From the NCBI GenBank assembly GCA_025362395.1, contig JANYGK010000037.1:1-64000 (forward strand): DNA of 64,000 bases, read 5' to 3'. Position numbers and translations under genes: made by a program. Every line of letters starts with the position of its first letter. Positions within the stretch are counted from its first letter, which is position 1. The notes under the pieces are model-generated. The model made no database searches. It worked only from the letters and a program-made list of their open reading frames with translations, and was not told the origin of the DNA. This DNA comes from Bacteroidota bacterium. Lineage in GTDB: Bacteria; Bacteroidota; Bacteroidia; B-17B0; Aurantibacillaceae. Shown piece by piece: positions 26,760 through 35,837 of this stretch.

Positions 26760-27737
26760 TTGTTTAAAGTTAGGGAACTAAATAACGATCAAATTAATTA
26801 CATCAACATTGGTTTAATGTTAGTGTCTTGCGCGTTGGCATTTATATTACCCTTTGAGCTTTTTTTATTTTCTTACGCTGTATTGGGCCCATTGCATTAT
26901 TTAACGGAAATTGGATGGCTGCATAAAAAAAATTATTTCACAAAAGGCAAGTACGATTTTTTAGCGCTTAGTTTTTTATGTGGTTTGGTGTTTTATTTTT
27001 CATTTGTTCAGCCTGCTAAATCTCAAACTCAGGTGCCTAATATTATTGCATTCGGTTTATTGCTGGCTTTGATTTTTGTTTTCGTGAAAGATAATCTATA
27101 CCGTGCGGCCCTGTGTGTACTGGCTCTTATAGGCATAGTAATAGCCAAAACCGGTAATACGTATTTTGTATGGATAGGTGTTTTTTTACCAACTATTATT
27201 CATGTATTTGTTTTTACTTGGGCATTTATGCTTTACGGAGTTTTAAAAAACAAATCACTATCCGGCTATTTATCTGTAGTGGCGCTTATTTTGATCGCTT
27301 TTTCATTTTTCATTTTTAAAGCCCCTGGCCTTCAATATGAGGTTTCAAAATATGTAGGCAGCAGCTACAGCTTATTTAGTCTTTTAAACAAATACCTGAT
27401 CGATTTTTTCGGACTCACCACTTCTACTAACGATCATACAGTCTTTAATACAAACGCCGGGTTTATTGTGATGCGGTTTATCGCCTTTGCTTACACGTAT
27501 CATTATCTTAACTGGTTCTCCAAAACATCCGTTATTAAATGGCACCTTGTTCCTCAAAAAACTTTATTAATAACCCTTGCTTTATGGTTGTTTTCGGTGG
27601 CTTTATATATCTATGATTATAATATCGGGCTAAAAGCATTATATTTTTTAAGCTTTTTACATGTTTTCTTGGAATTCCCTTTAAATATTACGTCGTTTCA
27701 AGGCATTGCAAAATCACTATTTTCTTTCAAGAAATAG
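26760..27737 (+). CDS. Polytopic membrane protein of unknown function with conserved-looking intramembrane His
   Basis: 325 aa, multiple TM segments; LGPLHYLTEIGWLHKKNYF, IIHVFVFTWAF, YTYHYLNWFSKTSVIKWH, LHVFLEFPLN. TTG start in track. Confidence 0.65.
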   Translation: MFKVRELNNDQINYINIGLMLVSCALAFILPFELFLFSYAVLGPLHYLTEIGWLHKKNYFTKGKYDFLALSFLCGLVFYFSFVQPAKSQTQVPNIIAFGLLLALIFVFVKDNLYRAALCVLALIGIVIAKTGNTYFVWIGVFLPTIIHVFVFTWAFMLYGVLKNKSLSGYLSVVALILIAFSFFIFKAPGLQYEVSKYVGSSYSLFSLLNKYLIDFFGLTTSTNDHTVFNTNAGFIVMRFIAFAYTYHYLNWFSKTSVIKWHLVPQKTLLITLALWLFSVALYIYDYNIGLKALYFLSFLHVFLEFPLNITSFQGIAKSLFSFKK

Positions 27738-27798
27738 CGGGCTGCCAAAGCCTTTTTTAATAAAAATATGTATATTAGTGACTTCAAAAAAAACGTTT

Positions 27799-28800
27799 GT
27801 GAAGATCACTAAAGAATTAAAAATCGGGATTGTTGTAACAGCGGCTATAGGGTTATTTATTTATGGCTTTAACTACCTGAAAGGAAGTAATTTATTTAAC
27901 CGTAAATACGTACTGTTTGCAGTTTATCCTGAAATTGACGGACTCGTAGAAGCAAATCCTCTTTTAGTTAACGGCTATAAAGTAGGACAGATCAATGACA
28001 TTTCATTAGTTCAAAATAAAGAAGGAAAATATGTGGTATTGGTTAAATTTCTTTTAACGGAAGATGTTCAAATTCCTAAGCATTCCATAGCCCGCGCGGT
28101 AAGTTCCGATCTGTTAGGATCAAAAGCTGTCGATCTTATTTATAGTAACAATAAAGAATTTGTAAAATCGGGAGATACATTGTTAGCGGAATCTGAGGAA
28201 GGTATTAAAACGGCAGTAAGCAAACAGTTAGCACCTTTACAACGAAAAGCAGAAGGCTTAATTTCGTCAATGGATTCGGTAATGACGGTAGTGAGTAGTA
28301 TTTTAAATGATAAAACCAGGGACAATGTAGATAAGTCTTTCGAAAGCATTAAAAAGGCCATTCAGAGCTTAGAGCAAACCGCTTATAAATTGGATGACCT
28401 GATAGCTTCCGAAAAAGCAAAGATCTCCGCTATTTTAACTAAATTAAATAACCTTGCGGGCGTATTGGATAATGATAAAGGAAAAATAGATAACATTATC
28501 ACAAACTTTAGTTCTATGTCCGACAGCCTTGCTAAATCACAATTGAAAAGCGCGGTTAATAACGCTGATAAAACACTGAAGGAATTGAGCGAGGTAATGG
28601 CTCAAATCAATAGCGGCAACGGAACGATCGGTAAATTAGTTAAAAACGACTCGCTTTATAAAAACCTTACCGCTGCAAGTGCCGATTTGGATAAACTTTT
28701 ATTGGACCTGAAAGCACGCCCGGGACGATACATTCATATTTCTGTATTTGGATCTAAAGACAGGCATAAAGACGACGAAAAAATTCCCGTTAAACCTTAA
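27799..28800 (+). CDS. mlaD: MlaD/MCE family lipid transport protein
   Basis: KITKELKIGIVVTAAIGLFIYGFNYLKGSNLF...VYPEIDGLVEANPLLVNGYKVGQINDISL...ARAVSSDLLGSKAVDLIY. GTG start at 27799 proposed; track ORF begins at 27706. Confidence 0.87.
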   Translation: MKITKELKIGIVVTAAIGLFIYGFNYLKGSNLFNRKYVLFAVYPEIDGLVEANPLLVNGYKVGQINDISLVQNKEGKYVVLVKFLLTEDVQIPKHSIARAVSSDLLGSKAVDLIYSNNKEFVKSGDTLLAESEEGIKTAVSKQLAPLQRKAEGLISSMDSVMTVVSSILNDKTRDNVDKSFESIKKAIQSLEQTAYKLDDLIASEKAKISAILTKLNNLAGVLDNDKGKIDNIITNFSSMSDSLAKSQLKSAVNNADKTLKELSEVMAQINSGNGTIGKLVKNDSLYKNLTAASADLDKLLLDLKARPGRYIHISVFGSKDRHKDDEKIPVKP

Positions 28801-28809
28801 AACTTACTT

Positions 28810-30135
28810 ATGATAGCTTCTATTATATTTGGTATATTTCTTATAACAGGCAGTACATTTTTTTTTATTAATTCAAAAAAAATCCGCCGTAATATTTTAT
28901 TGGGGAAAGATATTTCTATTACCGATAACAAGCTGCAACGTTTAAAAGTAATGACGTTAGTGGCTTTGGGCCAAAAGAAAATGTTCGCGAAACCTATTCC
29001 GGCCGTATTGCATTTATTTTTATATACTGCCTTTGTTATTACTCAAATAGAATTGATTGAAATAGTATTGGACGGGTTTACAGGCCATCACCGTATATTC
29101 AGGGCTTCACTTGGGGGCTTTTATACATGTATCGTAAGCTTTATCGAAATAGTATCGGTGCTCGCTTTTATAGGGACAATAGCTTTTTTATCGAGACGAA
29201 ATTTATTGAAAGTTCCGCGTTTGGTAAAAAGTGAGTTGAACGGTTGGCCAAAACTTGATGCCAATTTAATTTTAATTGGAGAGCTCGTTTTAATCTGTTT
29301 TATATTTATGATGAATGGCGCCGACGAAGTGCTTTATGCCAAAGGAGCTTCACACGCTCAAAATCTTGGCGACGGTTCATTGGGCCTTACTGTCAGTAGC
29401 CATATCGGACCTTTATTATTCGGAGGCTTATCAAATGAGTCTTTACATATTGTAGAGCGTATCGGTTGGTGGGGACATATTACGATTGTATTTGCATTCT
29501 TAAATTATTTACCGTTCTCAAAACACCTGCATATTTTATTGGCATTTCCCAATACCTATTTTTCTAATTTGAAAGCTAAGGGAGAATTTAAAAATTTGTT
29601 TGAAGTAACAGATGTGGTGAAACCAAACTTCGATCCGACTTACCAATCGGTATTAGACCCTAATGCTCATATAAAATTTGGCGCAAAGGATGTTATGGAT
29701 CTTACCTGGAAACAATTACTGGATGCGTATTCATGCACCGAGTGCGGCAGGTGTTCAGCTGCCTGTCCTCAAAATATTACCGGTAAGGCATTATCGCCTC
29801 GTAAAATTATGATGGATACGAGAGATCGTTTAGTAGAAGTCGGTAAAAATATAGATGCCAATAAAGGAACTTTTGTAGACGACGGTAAATCATTATTGGG
29901 AGACTATATAAAGCAGGAAGAAATTTGGGCGTGTAATACCTGTAACGCTTGTGTGCAGGAATGCCCTGTAAACATTGATCCTTTATCGATCATTATGGAC
30001 TTGCGTCAGCAATTGGTATTAGAACAAAGTTCAGCACCAAACGAATTGAACGGGATGTTTACAAATTTAGAAAACAATGGTGCGCCTTGGCAATTCAGTC
30101 CGGCTGACAGAGCAAATTGGATACATGAACAGTAA
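28810..30135 (+). CDS. Membrane-anchored (Fe-S)-binding protein, Hdr/GlpC-type with two 4Fe-4S motifs
   Basis: SCTECGRCSAACPQNITGKALSPRKI and ACNTCNACVQECPVNIDPLSIIMDLR; N-terminal TM region. Confidence 0.88.
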   Translation: MIASIIFGIFLITGSTFFFINSKKIRRNILLGKDISITDNKLQRLKVMTLVALGQKKMFAKPIPAVLHLFLYTAFVITQIELIEIVLDGFTGHHRIFRASLGGFYTCIVSFIEIVSVLAFIGTIAFLSRRNLLKVPRLVKSELNGWPKLDANLILIGELVLICFIFMMNGADEVLYAKGASHAQNLGDGSLGLTVSSHIGPLLFGGLSNESLHIVERIGWWGHITIVFAFLNYLPFSKHLHILLAFPNTYFSNLKAKGEFKNLFEVTDVVKPNFDPTYQSVLDPNAHIKFGAKDVMDLTWKQLLDAYSCTECGRCSAACPQNITGKALSPRKIMMDTRDRLVEVGKNIDANKGTFVDDGKSLLGDYIKQEEIWACNTCNACVQECPVNIDPLSIIMDLRQQLVLEQSSAPNELNGMFTNLENNGAPWQFSPADRANWIHEQ

Positions 30136-30152
30136 ATATAGGCAGTTTTATA

Positions 30153-30170
30153 AGTAGGCAGTTCAGTTAA
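30153..30170 (+). repeat. Left arm of inverted repeat flanking the four-helix-bundle gene
   Basis: AGTAGGCAGTTCAGTTAA versus the reverse complement of 30600-30616, AGTAGGCAGTTTGTTAA; a second partial copy (TTAGCAGG...AGCAGTAG) lies at 30192-30212. Confidence 0.7.
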
Positions 30171-30232
30171 TAGTAAAAAGTATAACAGTTTTTAGCAGGT
30201 AGTAAGCAGTAGAGCAAAGATTAAAAAGTAAA

Positions 30233-30631
30233 ATGAGTAATCAGGGATATAAGGAGTTAATCGTTTATAAGAAATCTTATGATGCTGCTATGTCTATCTT
30301 TAATGAATCAAAATTATTTCCAAAAGAAGAAATATATTCTTTGACCGATCAAATTAGGAGGTCTTCCCGTTCTGTATGCGCTAACATTTCAGAAGCTTAC
30401 AGAAAAAGAATATATCCGAAACATTTTATTTCAAAATTAAGTGATTCTGACGGAGAATGCGCAGAAACTATGGTGCACTTAGATTTCGCAAGAGATTGCG
30501 GGTATCTAAAAGAGGAAAAACATAAATTAATTACAGAAGAATATTTACAAATAGGAAAAATGTTAGGCAGCATGATGAGAACACCTGAAAAATTTTCGGT
30601 TAACAAACTGCCTACTGCTCCTGCTAACTAA
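30233..30631 (+). CDS. Four helix bundle protein (23S rRNA intervening sequence / S23 family)
   Basis: KELIVYKKSYDAAMSIFNESKLFPKEEIYSLTDQIRRSSRSVCANISEAYRKR...FISKLSDSDGECAETMVHLDFARDCGYL. Confidence 0.93.
   Translation: MSNQGYKELIVYKKSYDAAMSIFNESKLFPKEEIYSLTDQIRRSSRSVCANISEAYRKRIYPKHFISKLSDSDGECAETMVHLDFARDCGYLKEEKHKLITEEYLQIGKMLGSMMRTPEKFSVNKLPTAPAN
30600..30616 (-). repeat. Right arm of inverted repeat flanking the four-helix-bundle gene
   Basis: TTAACAAACTGCCTACT, within the last codons of the four-helix-bundle CDS. Confidence 0.7.
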
Positions 30632-30637
30632 TTAACT

Positions 30638-31426
30638 ATGACAGCTATTAAAGTGCCAACAATGCAGGAAAAAATTGCGAAGGGCGAAACACCGGATATT
30701 TTATTTTGGGTAGGCTGTTCAGGCAGTTTTGATGACAGGGCAAAAAAAATTACTAAAGCCATTGTTCGGATATTAAATCATGTAGGTGCAAACTTTGCGG
30801 TGCTTGGAGTAGAAGAGTCTTGCACAGGTGATCCCGCAAAACGCGCCGGCAATGAATTTTTGTTTCAGATGCAGGCGATGCAAAACATTACTATTTTAAA
30901 TGGGTATGCCGTAAAGAAAATTGTTACAGGCTGTCCGCATTGCTTTAATACCATTAAAAATGAATATCCTGAGTTGGGAGGAAAATATGAAGTGATCCAC
31001 CACACACAATTAGTTCAACAATTAATTGATGAAGGAAAATTAAAAGTACAAGGAGGCGCCTTTAAAGGAAAAAAAATAGTGTACCACGATCCTTGCTATT
31101 TGGGTCGTGCAAACGATGTGTATGAAGCGCCGAGAGAAATTATTCAAAAATTAGATGTTGAATTAGCGGAAATGAAACGCAGTCGTGCTGACGGTTTATG
31201 TTGCGGAGCAGGTGGCGCCCAAATGTTTAAAGAAGCGGAAAAAGGTACTAAAGAAGTAAATGTAGAGCGGGCGGAGGAAGCCCTGTCTCACAACCCCGAC
31301 ATTATTGCTGTTGGCTGTCCGTTTTGTAATACCATGATGACGGACGGCGTAAAACATTTCAATAAAGAAGATAAAACGAAGGTGATGGACGTAGCAGAAT
31401 TAATTGCTTCTGCCAACGAACTTTAA
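30638..31426 (+). CDS. (Fe-S)-binding protein with CCG domains (HdrB-like)
   Basis: FWVGCSGSFDDRAKKI, VTGCPHCFNTIKNEYPELGG, YHDPCYLGR, LCCGAGGAQMF, VGCPFCNTMMTDG. Confidence 0.9.
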   Translation: MTAIKVPTMQEKIAKGETPDILFWVGCSGSFDDRAKKITKAIVRILNHVGANFAVLGVEESCTGDPAKRAGNEFLFQMQAMQNITILNGYAVKKIVTGCPHCFNTIKNEYPELGGKYEVIHHTQLVQQLIDEGKLKVQGGAFKGKKIVYHDPCYLGRANDVYEAPREIIQKLDVELAEMKRSRADGLCCGAGGAQMFKEAEKGTKEVNVERAEEALSHNPDIIAVGCPFCNTMMTDGVKHFNKEDKTKVMDVAELIASANEL

Positions 31427-31477
31427 TTAATATGACATCCTTATTTTCCTGATCATTTAATTTTAAACACTACTATA

Positions 31478-32512
31478 ATGAAGTTACTTTTATTTTATTT
31501 TATTTCTGTTCTTTGCCTCATTATTTTTACGGTCTGTAAACCTGCGGTAACCAAAGCTGAAACAGGCGAACGCCAAAGGGCTGATTCATTAATGCAGCTT
31601 TTAAACTCACCCGAATTAAAAGCAGTAAATCAAAAAATATTGGATGATCCAAGTAATGCCGCTTTATATAATGAAAGAGCAAATTTATACTTAAGGCTGA
31701 AACAGTTTGAAGAAGCCATCTATGATGCTAAAAGAGCTATAAGAATGGACAGTAGCAACGCCACCAATTATTTAACGGAAGCCGATGTATTTTTTGCAGC
31801 CAATGAAACCCGCAATGCCAAAGAAACCCTTGAGAAAGTTGTAAAAAAATTCCCCGGAAACACAGAAGGTTTATTAAAGTTGGGAGAGCTTTTTTATTTT
31901 GTGAAGCAATATGAAAATGCTTTTGACTGTATTAATAGAGCATTAAAAATAGATCAGAATTTAGCCAAAGCCTATTATTTAAAAGGAAGCATTTATAAAG
32001 AAACCGGTGATACGGCAAAAGCTATATCAAGCCTGGAAACAGCTATTGACCAGGACAATAAAAACTACGGCGCCTTTTTAGACATGGGTATTATTTACGG
32101 TGCAAGGAAAAATACCATTGCGCTTGAATATTACGACAATGCCATTCGCATTAAACCGACACCTGAGGCATTGTACGCAAAAGCAAAATTATTACAGGAT
32201 CTTAATAAAATGGATAATGCTGTAGCATTGTATGAGCAGATCATAAAGAATGATTCGACGCACGGGTTTTCATTATATAACTTAGGCGCTATTTATTTAC
32301 AGAAGAAAGAGCTTGATAAAGCCTTAACTTATTTTACGAAAGCAATCAATACCAATCCTAAATACGCGGAAGCGTATTTTGCAAGAGGCGTTTGCTATGA
32401 AGAGTTAAAGGATAAAAATAACGCGTATGCGGATTACACTATGTGCCTTCAGCTAAAGCCGAATTATGAGCCTGCAGTGGATGCGCTAAACGCTTTGGGG
32501 AAAATAAAATAA
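31478..32512 (+). CDS. TPR repeat protein (probable lipoprotein)
   Basis: Lipobox-like segment IIFTVCKP and multiple TPRs (AIYDAKRAIRMDSSN, AFDCINRALKIDQNLAKAYYLKG, ALTYFTKAINTNPKYAEAYFARG). Confidence 0.85.
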   Translation: MKLLLFYFISVLCLIIFTVCKPAVTKAETGERQRADSLMQLLNSPELKAVNQKILDDPSNAALYNERANLYLRLKQFEEAIYDAKRAIRMDSSNATNYLTEADVFFAANETRNAKETLEKVVKKFPGNTEGLLKLGELFYFVKQYENAFDCINRALKIDQNLAKAYYLKGSIYKETGDTAKAISSLETAIDQDNKNYGAFLDMGIIYGARKNTIALEYYDNAIRIKPTPEALYAKAKLLQDLNKMDNAVALYEQIIKNDSTHGFSLYNLGAIYLQKKELDKALTYFTKAINTNPKYAEAYFARGVCYEELKDKNNAYADYTMCLQLKPNYEPAVDALNALGKIK

Positions 32513-32542
32513 AGCTTTTTTCATTAAAATATATTTCAAAAC

Positions 32543-32576
32543 AAAAACCCCGGATTAATTCAATCCGGGGTTTTTT
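32543..32576. terminator. Strong bidirectional Rho-independent terminator
   Basis: AAAAACCCCGGATT-AATTC-AATCCGGGGTTTTTT between convergent TPR gene and rpsP. Confidence 0.92.
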
Positions 32577-32594
32577 GCTGTTATTAATTTAAAA

Positions 32595-33146
32595 TTATGC
32601 TTCCGTATTTTCTGAAGGAGTTTCCGTTTCAGAAGTTTCAGTTTCAGGAGCTGCGATTTCTTCAGTAGCAGGAATTACTTCCTCTACAGGAGTGTTTTTT
32701 GCCGCAACTTTTGCTGCTTTAGCTTCTTTCGCTGCATTTTCAGCTTTCATTTTATCAGCTTCCGCTTTTTTAGCGCCTGAAGATAAAGTGTCTTTTTTAG
32801 AATTAATTTTTCCGTCTTTAGAATCTTGCCATTTAGCAAAACGCTCTTCAACTTGTGCTTCTGTTAAAGCACCTTTTTTAACTCCGTCTAACAAATGTTT
32901 TTTCATTAAAATCCCTTTGTAAGATAAAATAGCTTTACAGGTATCTGTAGGTACAGCACCGTTTTGTAACCATTTTAGAGTAGATTCGAAATTCAAATCA
33001 ATTGTTGCCGGGTTTGTATTAGGATTGTAAGTTCCTAATTTTTCGATAAAAGCTCCGTCTCGTGGTGCACGACCATCCGCTGCTACTACGTGGAAAAACG
33101 CTGCGTCTTTCTTACCGTGTCTTTGTAGTCTAATCTTTACTGCCAT
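32595..33146 (-). CDS. rpsP: 30S ribosomal protein S16 with extended C-terminus
   Basis: MAVKIRLQRHGKKDAAFFHVVAADGRAPRDGAFIEKLGTYNPNTNPATIDLNFESTLKWLQNGAVPTDT; long Lys/Ala/Glu-rich extension. Confidence 0.97.
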   Translation of the reverse strand: MAVKIRLQRHGKKDAAFFHVVAADGRAPRDGAFIEKLGTYNPNTNPATIDLNFESTLKWLQNGAVPTDTCKAILSYKGILMKKHLLDGVKKGALTEAQVEERFAKWQDSKDGKINSKKDTLSSGAKKAEADKMKAENAAKEAKAAKVAAKNTPVEEVIPATEEIAAPETETSETETPSENTEA

Positions 33147-33357
33147 TGTATTGTTTTTAAAGTTTGGGCTGCAAATATCGGTAAATTTCTTTAATTAACG
33201 CTGAAATCTTAAAAAATATTTTTATAAAGATCTATATACCATTAATTTGACTATTTTTGTACGTTAAATTAACACCCTTTAAAAACCTTAATTTCGGGTA
33301 TCTCATAAACGGAACCCTGCAAAATAAAGGGCATTACAAGGCATTAAAACACATTAT

Positions 33358-34185
33358 ATGAAATTACAAGAACGTGGTACTTTATTAATTCCTATTGATT
33401 TTACGGAGCAATCCCTTTTGGCTATTAAACAAGGCTATAATTTAGCAAAATACACGCATTCAAAAATCATATTATTACACACGTACGAAAAAGTAGGCGA
33501 AGAGCGATACGAAGAATTAAAAGCACTTAGCAAGCTCACACAGCAGGAAAGTGGTGTGCCTACCGAATTTATGAATGTAAAAGGCAATATATACTCCGAA
33601 GTGCCGCGGGTTGCGGAAGAAATAAACCCTGTAATAGTTATTGTAGGTTTAGAAAGCAACATGAGCTCTAAAAATATTGTAGGGGCAAGCGCTTCTAAAA
33701 TGATCAGGGAATGTAAGTGCCCTGTTATTTCTATCAGGGGAAAAGACCATAGAGACGGATGCGAAAATATTTTATTGCCTTTGGATCTGTCGCGCGAGTC
33801 ACGGGAAAAAGTAGATGTAGCGGTTCAGTTTGCTCACTATTTTGGAGCATCAATCCGTATTTTAGGTGTGTTCAGCTTGTCCGATAACGCGTACGAAAAT
33901 CAATTGCTAGCCTATTCTCACCAAGTAAAACAATACATTAAAGGCAAAGGCATTTCTTGCTCCAACAAATCATTGGCAAGTGATAATGTGGCTGAAACAG
34001 TGGTGGAATACGCCAATAAAATTGAGTCGGATCTTATCATTATCATGAACAAGCCTAACTTAAGCATTAAGGAATTTTTTAGCGGTACAGAAGCACAAAA
34101 AGTGGTTGATATCAGTAACTTGCCGGTGATGACCATTAACCCCGAAAAGAAAGAAAGCTTGAACCATTTCGGTACGGGATTTTAA
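33358..34185 (+). CDS. Universal stress protein, two tandem USP domains
   Basis: LLIPIDFTEQSLLAIKQGYNLAKYTHSKIILLHTYE...GASASKMIRECKCPVISIRG and second half NILLPLDLSRESREKVDVAVQFA...SDLIIIMNKP. Confidence 0.85.
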   Translation: MKLQERGTLLIPIDFTEQSLLAIKQGYNLAKYTHSKIILLHTYEKVGEERYEELKALSKLTQQESGVPTEFMNVKGNIYSEVPRVAEEINPVIVIVGLESNMSSKNIVGASASKMIRECKCPVISIRGKDHRDGCENILLPLDLSRESREKVDVAVQFAHYFGASIRILGVFSLSDNAYENQLLAYSHQVKQYIKGKGISCSNKSLASDNVAETVVEYANKIESDLIIIMNKPNLSIKEFFSGTEAQKVVDISNLPVMTINPEKKESLNHFGTGF

Positions 34186-34210
34186 TTTTTTATAACACCT
34201 GTTTAATTGA

Positions 34211-34237
34211 ACGCTCCGAGGCCGGGGCGTTTTTTTA
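34211..34237 (+). terminator. Rho-independent terminator after USP gene
   Basis: ACGCTCCG-AGGC-CGGGGCGT stem (one wobble) followed by TTTTTTT. Confidence 0.8.
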
Positions 34238-34292
34238 TCGCTTCATTTGATAGATAAATAAACACTTAGTCGTATATTAGCCCTTCATAATT

Positions 34293-35033
34293 ATGAACTT
34301 ATTTTTTCATTTAGGCAGGTATTTTATCCTTATTAAACGTGTGTTTAGTAAGCCTGAAAAAATGTCGGTATACGGAAAACAGATGGTTCATGAAATAGAT
34401 AATATCGGCATCAGCTCATTACCTATCATTGCCATTATTTCTTTTTTTATGGGTGGAGTAATTACCATTCAATCGGCTTTTGGTTTTACAAGCCCTTTAG
34501 TTCCTTTATATGCTGTGGGGTTTACGGTGCGCGAATCTATGTTGCTTGAATTTTGTCCTACCATTGTTTGCCTTATTCTAGCGGGAAAAATGGGATCAAA
34601 TATCGCATCGGAGATAGGCTCTATGCGGATCACCGAACAAATTGACGCCTTGGAAATTATGGGCATTAATTCGGCCGGCTATTTAATTTTACCTAAAATA
34701 TTAGCGGGTGTTCTTATTTTACCTTTTCTGATCGCTATCAGTATGTTCCTCGGTATTTTTGGCGGTTATGTAATGGGCATTGCTACTCACGCCTGTTCTG
34801 CTTACGAATACATATTTGGAATTCAGTATGGGTTTGAACCCTGGAAACTCTATTATTCTTTTACCAAGGTTATAACCTTTGCTTTTTTAATTACGTCTAT
34901 CTCTTCTTATTTTGGCTACTACACACACGGCGGCGCTTTAGAAGTTGGTAAAAGCAGCACATCAGCCGTTGTATACAGCAGCATTCTTATTTTAATTTTC
35001 AATTTCCTGTTAACACAATTATTTTTAACATGA
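34293..35033 (+). CDS. mlaE: ABC transporter permease, MlaE family
   Basis: QMVHEIDNIGISSLPIIAIISFFMGGVITIQSA...ILAGKMGSNIASEIGSMRITEQIDALEIMGINS. Confidence 0.92.
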   Translation: MNLFFHLGRYFILIKRVFSKPEKMSVYGKQMVHEIDNIGISSLPIIAIISFFMGGVITIQSAFGFTSPLVPLYAVGFTVRESMLLEFCPTIVCLILAGKMGSNIASEIGSMRITEQIDALEIMGINSAGYLILPKILAGVLILPFLIAISMFLGIFGGYVMGIATHACSAYEYIFGIQYGFEPWKLYYSFTKVITFAFLITSISSYFGYYTHGGALEVGKSSTSAVVYSSILILIFNFLLTQLFLT

Positions 35034-35797
35034 TCGAAATTAAAAGAATATCAAAAAGCTTTGGCGACCGTTTAGTGGTAGATGATGTATCCTTTACTTT
35101 TGAACAGGGTAAAACCAATTTAATTATCGGGGAAAGCGGCAGTGGTAAAACTACTATTATGAAATTAATGGTTGGTTTGCATGAAATTGATAAAGGAGAG
35201 ATTTTATACGATGGCTTGAACTTTCCTACTTTAGAGGTTAAAGAGAAGCAGGAAGTAAGAAAAAAAATAGGCATGCTTTTCCAGGGTGGAGCTTTATTTG
35301 ATTCACAAACCTTAGAACAAAATGTTCGCTTTCCTTTAGATATGTTCACGGACATGTCTCCCGCTGAAAAAATAGATCGCGTAAATTTCTGTTTGGAAAA
35401 AGTTCAGCTCTCAGGTAAAAACGACCTTTACCCGGGGGAATTATCGGGTGGAATGAAAAAACGGGCAGCCTTGGCGAGGGCAATTTCCAATAGTCCTCAA
35501 TACTTATTTTGCGATGAGCCTAACTCGGGCCTCGATCCCAAAACATCCATCGTCATCGATAACCTGATCCAAAGCCTAACACACGAATTTAATATTACCA
35601 CCATTGTTATTACACACGATATGAATTCGGTAGTGGAGATAGGGGAAAAAGTATTGTACATCTATAAAGGAAAACCTTGGTGGACAGGGAACGGAAAGGA
35701 CATCTTAAAAACCACCAATCCCGAACTATTGGATTTTGTATTTGCTTCCGGGTTTATGAAAGAAGTATTTAATGCCGTAAAAGAAAAGAACGGTTAA
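35030..35797 (+). CDS. mlaF: ABC transporter ATP-binding protein, MlaF-like
   Basis: Walker A GESGSGKTT, MLFQGGALFDSQTLEQNVRFPL, signature LSGGMKKRAALARAI, FCDEPNSGLDPKTS; overlaps mlaE by 4 nt. Confidence 0.92.
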   Translation: MIEIKRISKSFGDRLVVDDVSFTFEQGKTNLIIGESGSGKTTIMKLMVGLHEIDKGEILYDGLNFPTLEVKEKQEVRKKIGMLFQGGALFDSQTLEQNVRFPLDMFTDMSPAEKIDRVNFCLEKVQLSGKNDLYPGELSGGMKKRAALARAISNSPQYLFCDEPNSGLDPKTSIVIDNLIQSLTHEFNITTIVITHDMNSVVEIGEKVLYIYKGKPWWTGNGKDILKTTNPELLDFVFASGFMKEVFNAVKEKNG

Positions 35798-35837
35798 TAG
35801 ACTAACATTAGGATCCGTAATTTTAAATTTTAGAATC

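Noticed and set aside
27706-27798. N-terminal extension of the MCE protein (MQNHYFLSRNSGLPKPF...)
   Set aside because: Overlaps the preceding CDS and does not look like an MCE N-terminus; the GTG at 27799 gives the expected KITKELKIG start.
30233-30631. 23S rRNA intervening sequence in an rRNA gene
   Set aside because: The protein family matches, but there is no rRNA sequence around it; the neighbours are protein-coding Fe-S genes.
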